Shown in pieces: positions 16,548 through 24,027 of a stretch of DNA of 30,599 bases (position 1 is its first letter; every line of letters starts with the position of its first letter). This DNA comes from Alphaproteobacteria bacterium. GTDB taxonomy: Bacteria > Pseudomonadota > Alphaproteobacteria > Rs-D84 > CACZYB01. The translations under genes were made by a program, and so were the position numbers. The stretch covers positions 1 to 30,599 of the forward strand of contig JAEDDP010000009.1 in assembly GCA_016297965.1 (NCBI GenBank), read 5' to 3'. The notes under the pieces were generated by a model. The model saw only the letters and a list, made by a program, of their open reading frames with translations, was not told the DNA's origin and did not search any database.

Positions 16548-16625
16548 GGCGAGTGTAGCTCAGTTGGTTAGAGCGCCAGTTTGTGGTACTGGATGCCGTC
16601 GGTTCGAATCCGATCACTCGCCCCA
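16548..16625 (+). tRNA. tRNA-His (GTG anticodon) with encoded G-1
   Basis: A complete cloverleaf: acceptor GCGAGTG/CACTCGC, anticodon stem CCAGT/ACTGG around TTGTGGT (anticodon GTG), T arm GGTTCGAATCC and encoded CCA. An extra G at 16548 precedes the acceptor stem and faces C73 at 16622, the canonical G-1:C73 identity pair for histidyl-tRNA synthetase. A T-run follows the CCA and may end transcription. Confidence 0.96.
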
Positions 16626-16630
16626 TTTTT

Positions 16631-17854
16631 TTATATATCCCGTTGATTTTTCAAATAAATTGCTGATTTTAAAGAATCTCCATCATCTTCCATAAGTTTT
16701 GAAAGTTCCCTTTCGGCAGATTGAAGCTGTTTTTGTTTCACAAAATCACTATATTCCTTTTGAAATTCTTCATTATTTCCATAAAAACGAACGTTTATTG
16801 CATTTTTGTTAAGGTTTATGTTTCCTTGTTTATATGCAACCTTTGTTTCATTTGATGTAATATTTTCGGATGTCCTTTTCTTACCTTCGGTTGAAAGGGA
16901 TACCGCATTTTGAAGTGTCTTTGTAATTAAATGTGAAAAGTTTTTGCCAAGTTCAGTTTTCTTTTTCCTGTATGTAAAATCCTTATACACATACGAAGGT
17001 TCAATATACGCCCTTAACCCGTGCATAAAATCCATTGCATCCGGCAAAAAAGTTTCCTCAATTTCCCTTTGTGTGTAATTAAGGGAATCACCGATAAAAT
17101 ACATTGCTGTCTTTTCTTTTTTAAGTCCTATTTTTAGTTTTGATGAAACACATCCTTCACCGGCATCTTCAATCAAAATCTTTGGTGTATAATCGGCGCC
17201 GGTATCTTCCAACATTGTAAATCCAACCTTTACCGTACCGTCATTCCTGTGAAACCCAAGGCGTGGACTTATCCCAATATTTACAATTTCCGATAATAAT
17301 TTTGAAATTTCATCCTTTGTATAGCCATACTTTTCCATATCATCCTTAATATAATCAATTATGGCACAGGCAACAAATGTTCCATGGCAATGCGAAAAAA
17401 GTGTTATGTTCCGAAATCTTTTTTGTGTTTCGTCAAATGAAAGCCTTTTCCCACGGGAATTTACAATCGCCATTTTAAATATGGCATCATAAATATCCTT
17501 TATATACTGCGGACGTTTAATATTTTCACTGAAAAGTTCATCCTGTTCGGAAAAATAAAGTCGTTGTTTTGCATATTCAAAAAAGTCATTGTTGGTATTG
17601 ATTTTATATTGTGCCGAAAGTATTTGAATACAGTTGTCGGCAACACCAATCCGCCCAAGCATAGCTTCCGTATATTTGGCAATGGCATTTGCATCCCTGT
17701 CATCATTCGTGCCATCCCCCGCAAGACAAAGTATAACCGGCTTGTCAAACTTTACCTCACCACGTCGTAAATCGCGTATCCAACCATATTCATTTGAAAC
17801 ACTTTTTGAAACCCTTCTTCCGACAAGCGAGTTTGTTTGATACAGCTTTTTCAT
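16631..17854 (-). CDS. Unknown protein with hydrolase-like SHCHG motif
   Basis: A 407-residue soluble protein without a signal peptide. Two features recall alpha/beta hydrolases of the DUF2235 type: an early strand-loop VILCLAGDGTNDDRD (GDGTND at 46-51) and a strand-turn-helix ITLFSHCHGTFVACAIIDYI with SHCHG at 154-158, where Cys156 takes the place of the usual nucleophilic Ser. Later come FHRNDGTVKVGF, LEDTGADYTPKILIEDAGEG and a candidate late His in the DAMDFMHGLRAYI segment. The last 100 residues are charged and Asn/Lys-rich. It follows the ATPase gene by 2 bases on the same strand, so the two are one operon. The fold is inferred and the substrate unknown. Confidence 0.6.
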   Translation of the reverse strand: MKKLYQTNSLVGRRVSKSVSNEYGWIRDLRRGEVKFDKPVILCLAGDGTNDDRDANAIAKYTEAMLGRIGVADNCIQILSAQYKINTNNDFFEYAKQRLYFSEQDELFSENIKRPQYIKDIYDAIFKMAIVNSRGKRLSFDETQKRFRNITLFSHCHGTFVACAIIDYIKDDMEKYGYTKDEISKLLSEIVNIGISPRLGFHRNDGTVKVGFTMLEDTGADYTPKILIEDAGEGCVSSKLKIGLKKEKTAMYFIGDSLNYTQREIEETFLPDAMDFMHGLRAYIEPSYVYKDFTYRKKKTELGKNFSHLITKTLQNAVSLSTEGKKRTSENITSNETKVAYKQGNINLNKNAINVRFYGNNEEFQKEYSDFVKQKQLQSAERELSKLMEDDGDSLKSAIYLKNQRDI

Positions 17855-17856
17855 AC

Positions 17857-18804
17857 CTATAAACTCCTTATCGCCTTTTCCTGAATTTTAACGGATTGTC
17901 GCGCCTCTAAGTTTACAATAAGATCGTACCGATCAATGGTAATTTTTACGGCAAAATAGATGGAAAGGGCAACCAACACCAAACAAAATATTTTTTGAAA
18001 TTTAAGGTATATGTTAAGCTTAACCATATCAAAATTCTTTTTTGCCACATTAAAGACGTCCTTTAATTGAACCCGCTGGGCGTTTCTTTCAAATGCATTT
18101 TGTAACGCCATATCTGTAATTTTGTTTATATTATGAATGTTCCGGTTGGAAACAAACGACAACAAAATCAATGCCGGAAAGGAAATAACCTTTTTATACT
18201 GACTTAATGCCAATGCGGATGTTGAAATATTGGATATATACTTCATTCCCTCAAAAAACGATAAATGACAAAGTTTATATTTTTTAACAATCCTTTCGCG
18301 AAGTTCGTGAAATATCTTTCCCGAAATTATTTTTTTAAGCTTTGTATTTCCACAAACAACAACCCTTAAATAACTAACCGTATCAATAAGGGCGTTAAGG
18401 TTTATAAGTTGCTCCTTTGAAAGGTTTTGTGCATCATCAATAACAATTATAATATTTTTACCCTTTTCGTATATCAAATTAAGGCTGTAAAAGATGTTTT
18501 CAATATTTTTTGCCTCTTTTACGTCCAAATTTTCCGCCAATACCTTTAAAATATCGGTATTATTATTTGCCCTTATTTCAAAAACGGCATCATTATTTTT
18601 TACCGTATCAACAAATTGTTGTAAAAGAACGGTTTTTCCACATCCTTCACTTCCTGTTATAACATAAACACCACTGTAAAAACGGCAAGTATTTGCAATA
18701 TCGTTTGCAATTTTCAAAACCTTATTCCGGCGGTAAAAATAATTATATGTATTGTCCGTTGGAAATGGGTAATTATCAAAGTGAAAGTAATCTAAATAAT
18801 TCAT
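17857..18804 (-). CDS. ExeA/GspA-like AAA ATPase with C-terminal membrane helix
   Basis: A 315-residue P-loop ATPase. It opens with the YFHFDNYPFPTDNTYNYFY segment typical of ExeA/GspA-family ATPases (YFGL...PF..TPDP..FY). Walker A GSEGCGKT is at 51-58 and Walker B IIVIDDAQ at about 119-126, followed by sensor-like VVCGNTKL and an arginine-rich helix. One transmembrane helix at about 271-287 (IFCLVLVALSIYFAVKI) leaves a short tail on the far side. ExeA partners with a peptidoglycan-binding protein in type II secretion assembly, but no secretion gene is nearby. AAGAAGG precedes the ATG. It is the first gene of a two-gene operon. Confidence 0.75.
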   Translation of the reverse strand: MNYLDYFHFDNYPFPTDNTYNYFYRRNKVLKIANDIANTCRFYSGVYVITGSEGCGKTVLLQQFVDTVKNNDAVFEIRANNNTDILKVLAENLDVKEAKNIENIFYSLNLIYEKGKNIIIVIDDAQNLSKEQLINLNALIDTVSYLRVVVCGNTKLKKIISGKIFHELRERIVKKYKLCHLSFFEGMKYISNISTSALALSQYKKVISFPALILLSFVSNRNIHNINKITDMALQNAFERNAQRVQLKDVFNVAKKNFDMVKLNIYLKFQKIFCLVLVALSIYFAVKITIDRYDLIVNLEARQSVKIQEKAIRSL

Positions 18805-18816
18805 AATAAATCCTTC

Positions 18817-18845
18817 TTGAAAAACGATTCAATTTGTTTTATAAG
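18817..18845 (+). promoter_or_regulatory. Promoter for infA operon
   Basis: TTGAAA (18817-18822) and TATAAG (18840-18845) are separated by 17 bases, 44 bases before the infA ATG. Confidence 0.65.
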
Positions 18846-18888
18846 TATATTAAAATTTAACAATAAAAACAACAAAAAAGGTTATATT

Positions 18889-19137
18889 ATGGACAAAGAA
18901 GAATTGATGGAGTTTAAAGGTACTGTTATTGATAAACTTCCAAATGCAATGTTTAAGGTTGAACTTGAAAACGGACATCAAGTAATTGCTCATACCGCTG
19001 GAAAGATGAGAAAGTTCAGAATTTGGGTTATGGTTGGTGATGTTGTAAATGTTGAAATGACACCTTATGATTTGTCAAAGGGTCGTATCACTTTCCGTTA
19101 TAAGGATAAACAAGGAACAATAAAGGAAGAGCTTTAA
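18889..19137 (+). CDS. infA: Translation initiation factor IF-1
   Basis: An 82-residue S1/OB-fold factor that binds the ribosomal A site during initiation. It reads EELMEFKGTVIDKLPNAMFKVELENGH, then IAHTAGKMRKFRIWVMVGDVVNVEMTPYDLSKGRITFRYK, the standard IF-1 pattern with some drift in the KMRKNxIRIL block. The ATG at 18889 follows AAAAAAGG; the longer upstream frame covers the promoter and is not used. Its stop codon abuts the ATG of the next gene. Confidence 0.95.
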   Translation: MDKEELMEFKGTVIDKLPNAMFKVELENGHQVIAHTAGKMRKFRIWVMVGDVVNVEMTPYDLSKGRITFRYKDKQGTIKEEL

Positions 19138-19419
19138 ATGATAAAGAATCCACAGCTTGACGAAGCTTTTCGTGCATTGGCTTTTTACATAAAAATATTT
19201 GCTAAACAAGAAGTCAAGAAAAGCGAAAGAAAAGAACCAAAGGAATTGGAATTTTTAAGGAACTGTCCTCATTTCCTTTCTGATGAATGTAAATCGGTAA
19301 GTTGGAATTTACACGGTCCATGCGGACAATGTGTAAAGGCAGGAAAATATAATATCGTTCATTCTGACGAAATCATATATCTAACCGAACAGGTGGCAAA
19401 AGAATCAAAATGCAGATAG
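19138..19419 (+). CDS. Small cysteine-rich protein, unknown
   Basis: A 93-residue protein that starts directly after the infA stop codon and overlaps proS by 10 bases, so translation is tightly coupled. It is helical at first (DEAFRALAFYIKIFAK), then has a compact motif Cys43-Pro-His, Cys51, Cys62-Gly-Gln-Cys65 (pattern C-x7-C-x10-C-x2-C), which could hold zinc or an iron-sulfur cluster. I do not recognise the family. In alphaproteobacteria the infA neighbourhood often carries maf, an RNase E/G gene and the zinc protein yacG, but the spacing here does not match YacG. Confidence 0.7.
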   Translation: MIKNPQLDEAFRALAFYIKIFAKQEVKKSERKEPKELEFLRNCPHFLSDECKSVSWNLHGPCGQCVKAGKYNIVHSDEIIYLTEQVAKESKCR

Positions 19420-20690
19420 AAAATTTATTTATTAAAAGAACAAAGGAACTTCCATCCGATGCAACAACTTCTGGACATAAACTTGCATTAAAGGGTGGAT
19501 ATATTCATCAAACCGGTGCCGGACTTTATACTTACTCTTCCGTTGGGTTCAGGGTTTTTCAAAATATAGAAAATATTATAAGGGCGGAACTTAATAAAAT
19601 TGGATGTCAAGAAATAAGTATGCCAGTTATTGCTCCACTTTCTCTTTGGAAAGAAACCGGTCGTGAAAATATTGATGTCCTTTTGAAATTCAAAACACGT
19701 GCGGGAATTGATGCTGTTGTTAATCCAACCCACGAAGAAATTGTAACTGATTATGTAAGAAGTATTCTTCAAAGTTATAAACAATTACCATTATCTCCAA
19801 ATTCACTTTGCCTTTATCAAATTCAAACAAAGTATCGTGATGAATTAAGGGCAAGGGCAGGGTTAATCCGTACCCGTGAATTTATGATGAAGGATGCCTA
19901 TTCATTCCATACATCAGTGGATGATTTAAATTCATTCTATGATATTATGCTTAACACCTATGTTTCCATTTACAAAAGGTTGGGTCTTAACAATGTTGTT
20001 GTTGCGGAAGCTCCTGGCGGTGATATGGGTGGTGCCTTGTCCCATGAATTCCAAATGATAAATGAAACTGGTGAAGATACTATTTATACCTGTGATTCTT
20101 GTGGTACAAGCTTTAATAAGGAAATATTAGAAGAAACCCATAATGAGGAAAGTTGTCCTCATTGTCATGGAAAACTTTCATCCCACCGTGGTATTGAAGT
20201 TGGAAACATATTCAAACTTGGTGATAAGTATACAAAGGCAATGAATGTTTCATATACTGATGTTGATGGTAAAAAACAAATCCCAGTTATGGGTTGTTAT
20301 GGTATTGGTGTTGGTCGTGTGCTTGGTTGTCTTTTGGAACAAAGTGGTGATGAATCAAAGGCTGTATTTAATATGGCTGTTGCTCCATATAAGGTTCACA
20401 TTATTTCAATTGGTGAAGGTGAATCTGTGTCCCTTGCAACAAAGCTTTATAATGAACTTTTGTCCGCTGGTGTTGAAACAATAATTGATACCACCGACGA
20501 CAGAGCAGGTTCAAAGTTTGCCAATGCAGATTTGATTGGCGCTCCTGTTCGTGCTATTATAAGTCCAAAAAATATTGATAAGGGTGTTTTTGAAATGAAA
20601 TATTCTGGCTTGTCTGGTGAATACCCAGAAACAATTTCAATAAACGACATCTTTAATGGTATAATGGATATCGTTAAAAAGGAAGCTTAG
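19410..20690 (+). CDS. proS: Prolyl-tRNA synthetase, short alphaproteobacterial type
   Basis: A 426-residue class II synthetase charging tRNA-Pro. Visible parts are the TGAGLYTYSSVGFRV motif 1 region, NPTHEE, motif 2 YRDELRARAGLIRTREFMMKDAYSFH, motif 3 GCYGIGVGRVLGCLLEQ and the C-terminal anticodon-binding domain ending VKKEA. At 426 residues it lacks the roughly 180-residue INS editing domain present in longer bacterial forms such as E. coli ProRS, as in most alphaproteobacteria. A CDSCGTSF..ESCPHCHG four-Cys insert near residues 225-251 could bind zinc, as seen in some members. Confidence 0.95.
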   Translation: MQIENLFIKRTKELPSDATTSGHKLALKGGYIHQTGAGLYTYSSVGFRVFQNIENIIRAELNKIGCQEISMPVIAPLSLWKETGRENIDVLLKFKTRAGIDAVVNPTHEEIVTDYVRSILQSYKQLPLSPNSLCLYQIQTKYRDELRARAGLIRTREFMMKDAYSFHTSVDDLNSFYDIMLNTYVSIYKRLGLNNVVVAEAPGGDMGGALSHEFQMINETGEDTIYTCDSCGTSFNKEILEETHNEESCPHCHGKLSSHRGIEVGNIFKLGDKYTKAMNVSYTDVDGKKQIPVMGCYGIGVGRVLGCLLEQSGDESKAVFNMAVAPYKVHIISIGEGESVSLATKLYNELLSAGVETIIDTTDDRAGSKFANADLIGAPVRAIISPKNIDKGVFEMKYSGLSGEYPETISINDIFNGIMDIVKKEA

Positions 20691-20723
20691 GTTCCAACGA
20701 ATAATAAGCATTAAAAAACTTAA

Positions 20724-20752
20724 AAACCGGTCCAAAAAGCCGGCTTTTTTAT
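20724..20752 (+). terminator. Terminator after proS
   Basis: An imperfect AAACCGG/GCCGGCTT hairpin runs into six T and A-rich DNA 34 bases after the proS stop codon. The convergent J-domain gene ends at 20749, inside the T tract. Confidence 0.6.
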
Positions 20753-21303
20753 TGATTTTTAAGTTTTTTAAGAAGGATTCTATAACATTCCGCAACCTTT
20801 TTAAACATTTCTTCCGATTTTTTTGAACCATTGTTAAGGTCCGGATGGTGTTTTTTTACAAGGAGTTTATATCTAGTTTTAAGTTGCGCCTCCGTGTACG
20901 GAAATGTTATTTCCAAAAACTTTACCGCCTCCAATTCCTGTACGGTGAGTTTTGGTTGCAACACCATCTTTGAATAGGACTTTTTTGTATTCCTTCCCTT
21001 CATATAGGTATTATAAATTTCAAATGGATCTTCAAGTCGCCCATCCTTTGAAAGTTGTTCTAAATTAAGCCCGAATTTCCAACTTGGACAATGCCATGTT
21101 TCATCAAGCTTGTTTTCCCTTTCTATTTCATCCTGACTCATACCATCATAATAATTCCACGATTTATTATACTCACTTACATGTTTAAGGCAGAACCAAT
21201 AGTATTCTTTAAGGCTTCGGTCTTTCGGTGCACGATATTCACCCTCCGCCTCACATCCAGGATGGTCACATTTTCTGTAAAATTTCTTTTCTTCTTTTAT
21301 CAT
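20749..21303 (-). CDS. J-domain protein with N-terminal Cys motif
   Basis: A 184-residue protein. The C-terminal 60 residues form a J domain (FPYTEAQLKTRYKLLVKKHHPDLNNGSKKSEEMFKKV) with the HPD tripeptide needed to stimulate DnaK-type Hsp70 ATPase. The N-terminal half has KCDHPGCEAEGEYRAP and YYWFCLKHVSEYNKSWNYYDGM, a Cys/His arrangement (CxxxxC...CxxH) resembling a small zinc knuckle. This layout recurs in alphaproteobacterial J-domain proteins of unknown client. It lacks the Gly/Phe and Cys-repeat regions of DnaJ and is not DnaJ itself. It is convergent with proS and separate from xerD. Confidence 0.88.
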   Translation of the reverse strand: MIKEEKKFYRKCDHPGCEAEGEYRAPKDRSLKEYYWFCLKHVSEYNKSWNYYDGMSQDEIERENKLDETWHCPSWKFGLNLEQLSKDGRLEDPFEIYNTYMKGRNTKKSYSKMVLQPKLTVQELEAVKFLEITFPYTEAQLKTRYKLLVKKHHPDLNNGSKKSEEMFKKVAECYRILLKKLKNQ

Positions 21304-21352
21304 AATCTGCCATTATACAAAATAAAAAGGGTAAAGACAAGGTCTTGTGAAA

Positions 21353-22276
21353 CTATTTTTTAAACAAAGTTGAAAGGGGATGATTGTTTTCCACGGCCGA
21401 TTTCAGTCTGTCCGTCATTATATGAGTATAAATTTGCGTTGTGGAAATATCCGAATGCCCAAGCATTGTTTGAACCGCCCGCAAATCTGCTCCTCCGGCG
21501 ATAAGGTGTGATGCAAACGAATGACGGAACACGTGGGGTGAAACCCTTTCCGGTGCAATCCCAGAAAGCACCGCGATTTCCTTTAAATTCCTAAAAAAAG
21601 TATCCCGTGATTCGTACCCACAACTTCCCCTTGATGGAAAAAGATATTTTGAATGTTCCCCGTGCTTCAAAAATAATGGGCGAATTTCCTTATATTGATA
21701 AAAAAGTTCCACCGCACGATGGTTTAATGGGACAAGTCGTTCCTTTGATCCCTTTCCCATAACCTGCACAAATTCATCCTTTATAAAGGCATTAAGGGGC
21801 AGTGAGACAAGCTCGCTTACACGAAGTCCCGTTGCATAAAGAAGTTCCATCTGAAATTCCAACTTTAACCCACGTGCGGAGTTTTGTTTTTTCGCCGTTT
21901 GGATAAGTTTTTCAATTTCTTGTCTTGTAAGGTATTTAGGAAGCGACTTTCCAACCTTTGGTGAAAATATTCCGGATGCCGGATTTTCAGTTATAATATT
22001 TTCCGAAAACAAAAAAAGATAAAAAGAGTTAATAACGGAAAGCTTTCTTGCCTGAGATTTCGGTGAATATCTGTTTTCTTCCAAAAAGCCAAGATATTGT
22101 TTTATATCCGCCTTTTGTGCATCAACAAGATTTAAAACTTTACATTCCTCACAAAGGAATTTTTGATATTCACGAAGGTCGGTTTGATATGCCAAAACGG
22201 TGTTCCTTGCAACACCCCTTTCAGCCACCATCATTTCCAAATATCTTTCTATATACTCTTTATTTTTATCATACAT
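21353..22276 (-). CDS. xerD: Tyrosine recombinase XerD
   Basis: A 307-residue recombinase that, with XerC, resolves chromosome dimers at dif. The N-terminal SAM-like core-binding domain spans about 1-95. Catalytic residues are visible: Arg152 (ATGLRVSEL), Lys in the GKGSKER turn, His248 and Arg251 (HVFRHSF), His274 (MLGHSDISTTQIYTHI) and nucleophile Tyr283. The length and the GGADLRAVQTMLGHSDISTTQIYTH block favour XerD over XerC or a phage integrase. It is a single gene with its own short upstream region, and no att site is nearby. Confidence 0.9.
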   Translation of the reverse strand: MYDKNKEYIERYLEMMVAERGVARNTVLAYQTDLREYQKFLCEECKVLNLVDAQKADIKQYLGFLEENRYSPKSQARKLSVINSFYLFLFSENIITENPASGIFSPKVGKSLPKYLTRQEIEKLIQTAKKQNSARGLKLEFQMELLYATGLRVSELVSLPLNAFIKDEFVQVMGKGSKERLVPLNHRAVELFYQYKEIRPLFLKHGEHSKYLFPSRGSCGYESRDTFFRNLKEIAVLSGIAPERVSPHVFRHSFASHLIAGGADLRAVQTMLGHSDISTTQIYTHIMTDRLKSAVENNHPLSTLFKK

Positions 22277-22318
22277 AACAAGTATATTTTATAACTTTTT
22301 TGATATTTAGTAAATAAT

Positions 22319-22343
22319 AAAAAAGCCCTTATTCAAAGGGGCA
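22319..22343 (-). terminator. Terminator after the ferredoxin-NADP reductase gene
   Basis: On the minus strand, a GCCCCTT...AAGGGC hairpin with one bulge is followed by six T, just after the stop codon at 22350. Confidence 0.75.
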
Positions 22344-22349
22344 TTTTTT

Positions 22350-23126
22350 TTAGTGTTTATCAAAATAAAGATTACCTTTTTCTTTTATCGTATGGCGGGT
22401 AAATCCCTTTGATGTGAATATTTCAACACATTCATCAACCATTTTTGGATTACCGCAAAGGAATACATGGAAATTATCCGGAGAAATCTTTACCCCGAAA
22501 TCTTTTTCTATTGTTCCGTTTGAAATAAGGGATTGTGCATGACCCTTATATCCGGTCCATTCAATACCAACTTCCTGATCTGCCCTTGAAACAATAGGGT
22601 AATAATGGAAGTATGGTGATTTTTTCTCCAATTCTTCAAGTTCTCCCTTAAAACCAAGTTCATAAGTATGTCTTGCACCATGGATAAGGGCAACCTGTCT
22701 TTTTCCATTAAGTATTTCTTGTTTATGTTCCCTTAAAATACTTACGAATGGAGCAATACCGGTACCTGTACTTACGAAAAGCAAGTTTGCATCTTCTTCA
22801 ACACCGGAAAAATTCATCAATCCCGCAGGTTTTTCACCCATATATATTTCATCCCCAGCCTTTAATTCAAACAAACGTGGTGTAAGTTTACCTTCCTTTA
22901 CAAGTACAATATAAAATTCAACTTCATCTTGGGATGGAGCCGATGTGATTGAATATGCACGTCTGTGCCATTCACCATCAAGATTTTTTTTATCATCAGG
23001 AAGGGCAAGAACCGCAAATTGTCCCGCCTTAAAATTAAACTTATGTCCGTCCTTGAAATTTATGAAAAACAATTTAATTTCAGGTGTTATTTCCTTAACA
23101 TTTTTAACTATTGCATTATATTGCAT
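22350..23126 (-). CDS. fpr: Ferredoxin-NADP+ reductase
   Basis: A 258-residue flavoprotein exchanging electrons between NADPH and ferredoxin or flavodoxin, for iron-sulfur and radical enzymes or oxidative stress. The FAD-binding RRAYSITSAP block is at 55-64 (RxYS motif), the NADP-binding GTGIAPFVSILRE near 121-133, and the CGNPKMV segment later. The terminal residues are YFDKH rather than the VExYW-like end common to E. coli Fpr; the final KGNLYFDKH resembles bacterial subclass I members. Length is typical. It is a single gene divergent from greA. Confidence 0.9.
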   Translation of the reverse strand: MQYNAIVKNVKEITPEIKLFFINFKDGHKFNFKAGQFAVLALPDDKKNLDGEWHRRAYSITSAPSQDEVEFYIVLVKEGKLTPRLFELKAGDEIYMGEKPAGLMNFSGVEEDANLLFVSTGTGIAPFVSILREHKQEILNGKRQVALIHGARHTYELGFKGELEELEKKSPYFHYYPIVSRADQEVGIEWTGYKGHAQSLISNGTIEKDFGVKISPDNFHVFLCGNPKMVDECVEIFTSKGFTRHTIKEKGNLYFDKH

Positions 23127-23159
23127 TTAAAAAAACCTCATACTAACTTTATTGTGCTA

Positions 23160-23187
23160 ATTATAAATTAAATATAAAAAAAATCAA
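23160..23187 (-). promoter_or_regulatory. Promoter for fpr
   Basis: On the minus strand, TTGATT (23182-23187) and TATAAT (23160-23165) are separated by 16 bases, 34 bases before the fpr ATG. Its -35 abuts the greA -35. Confidence 0.75.
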
Positions 23188-23216
23188 TTGCAAAAAATAA
23201 AATTGTGTGTTATACC
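23188..23216 (+). promoter_or_regulatory. Promoter for greA
   Basis: TTGCAA (23188-23193) and TATACC (23211-23216) are separated by 17 bases. Transcription should start near 23223, giving a 5' leader of about 100 bases before greA. Confidence 0.7.
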
Positions 23217-23247
23217 TCTAAACATATACAAAAATTATAAAAATCAC

Positions 23248-23305
23248 AAATCAATGAAGCTTACAAAACTTTTAAAAATTGAAAGTTCCATTGATTTATT
23301 TTTTT
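23248..23305 (+). promoter_or_regulatory. Terminator-like hairpin in the greA leader
   Basis: AAATCAATG (23248-23256) pairs perfectly with CATTGATTT (23289-23297). An inner AACTTT/AAAGTT stem (23267-23272 with 23282-23287) extends it, and seven T follow (23299-23305), 19 bases before the greA start. It looks like an attenuator in the leader, since the promoter lies upstream and the gene downstream. Confidence 0.6.
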
Positions 23306-23324
23306 AAAGTGTAGGAGATATAAA

Positions 23325-23801
23325 ATGATGGATAAAATACCTATGACTCCAGCTGGACTTGAAAAACTTGAAGCTGAATTAAAAAAGTTAAAATACGAAG
23401 ACAGACCTGCTGTTATACAGGCAATATCGGATGCACGTGCATTAGGTGATTTATCAGAAAATGCCGAATACCACAGTGCAAAGGAACAACAAGGTTTTAT
23501 TGAATCTCGTATTGCATATATTGAAGGTGTTATCGGTTCCGCCGAAGTTATTGATCCAAAAAAGATGTCCGGCGATGTTGTAAGGTTCAGTGCAACCGTA
23601 AAAATCGTTGATGAAGACACAGACGAAGAAAAATGTTATCAAATTGTTGGTAAGGAAGAAGCCGACCTTGAACACGGAAAAATTTCATTTGAAAGTCCTA
23701 TTGCTCGCGCCCTTATTGGTAAAGCAAAGGGGGATGAAGTAACCGTTCAATCACCAAAGGGGCCACGCGATTTTGAAATCGTAAGTGTTGACTATATCTA
23801 A
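23325..23801 (+). CDS. greA: Transcription elongation factor GreA
   Basis: A 158-residue factor that rescues backtracked RNA polymerase by stimulating transcript cleavage through the secondary channel. The N-terminal coiled-coil hairpin carries the acidic tip DARALGDLSENAEYHSAKEQQGFIESRI (catalytic Asp and Glu in GDLSENAEY). The C-terminal FKBP-like domain includes ISFESPIARALIGKAKGDEV. Either of two adjacent ATGs (23325 or 23328) may be used, with GGAG 6-9 bases upstream. It has a structured leader. A small lipoprotein gene follows after 25 bases. Confidence 0.97.
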   Translation: MMDKIPMTPAGLEKLEAELKKLKYEDRPAVIQAISDARALGDLSENAEYHSAKEQQGFIESRIAYIEGVIGSAEVIDPKKMSGDVVRFSATVKIVDEDTDEEKCYQIVGKEEADLEHGKISFESPIARALIGKAKGDEVTVQSPKGPRDFEIVSVDYI

Positions 23802-23826
23802 AAAAATCAAAAGGGAAAAAATTACG

Positions 23827-23943
23827 ATGAAAAAACTTATCCTTTTATTTATGCTTTCCGTTGTTGTTGCATCTTGTGGTGTAAAGGGCAACCTTTCAAA
23901 ACCAGAGGGTGCGCAGTACAGACGCACATACCCAAAATATTAG
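23827..23943 (+). CDS. LptM/YifL-like small lipoprotein
   Basis: A 38-residue open frame, MKKLILLFMLSVVVASCGVK then GNLSKPEGAQYRRTYPKY. The first 16 residues are a lipoprotein signal with lipobox VASC. The mature start CGVKGNLSKP matches the CGxKGxLxxP pattern of the LptM (YifL) lipoproteins that help assemble the LptD-LptE LPS translocon; a link to LPS export is inferred from this motif only. AAAAGGGAAAA precedes the ATG. It is shorter than E. coli LptM (67 residues). It lies between greA and the rpoH promoter. Confidence 0.7.
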   Translation: MKKLILLFMLSVVVASCGVKGNLSKPEGAQYRRTYPKY

Positions 23944-23971
23944 GATAGGTTTTTTGTCTTTTTTTAAAATC

Positions 23972-24000
23972 TTGACTCTTTCTTAAAAAATTCTTATATA
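23972..24000 (+). promoter_or_regulatory. Promoter for rpoH
   Basis: TTGACT (23972-23977) and TATATA (23995-24000) are separated by 17 bases, 28 bases before the rpoH ATG. It is close to the sigma70 consensus. Confidence 0.7.
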
Positions 24001-24027
24001 TAAGCTTATATTGAATGGGCTTTTACT

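Noticed and set aside
21353..22276. Phage integrase marking a mobile island
   Set aside because: Length and catalytic region fit housekeeping XerD, and there is no adjacent tRNA, att repeat or phage gene.
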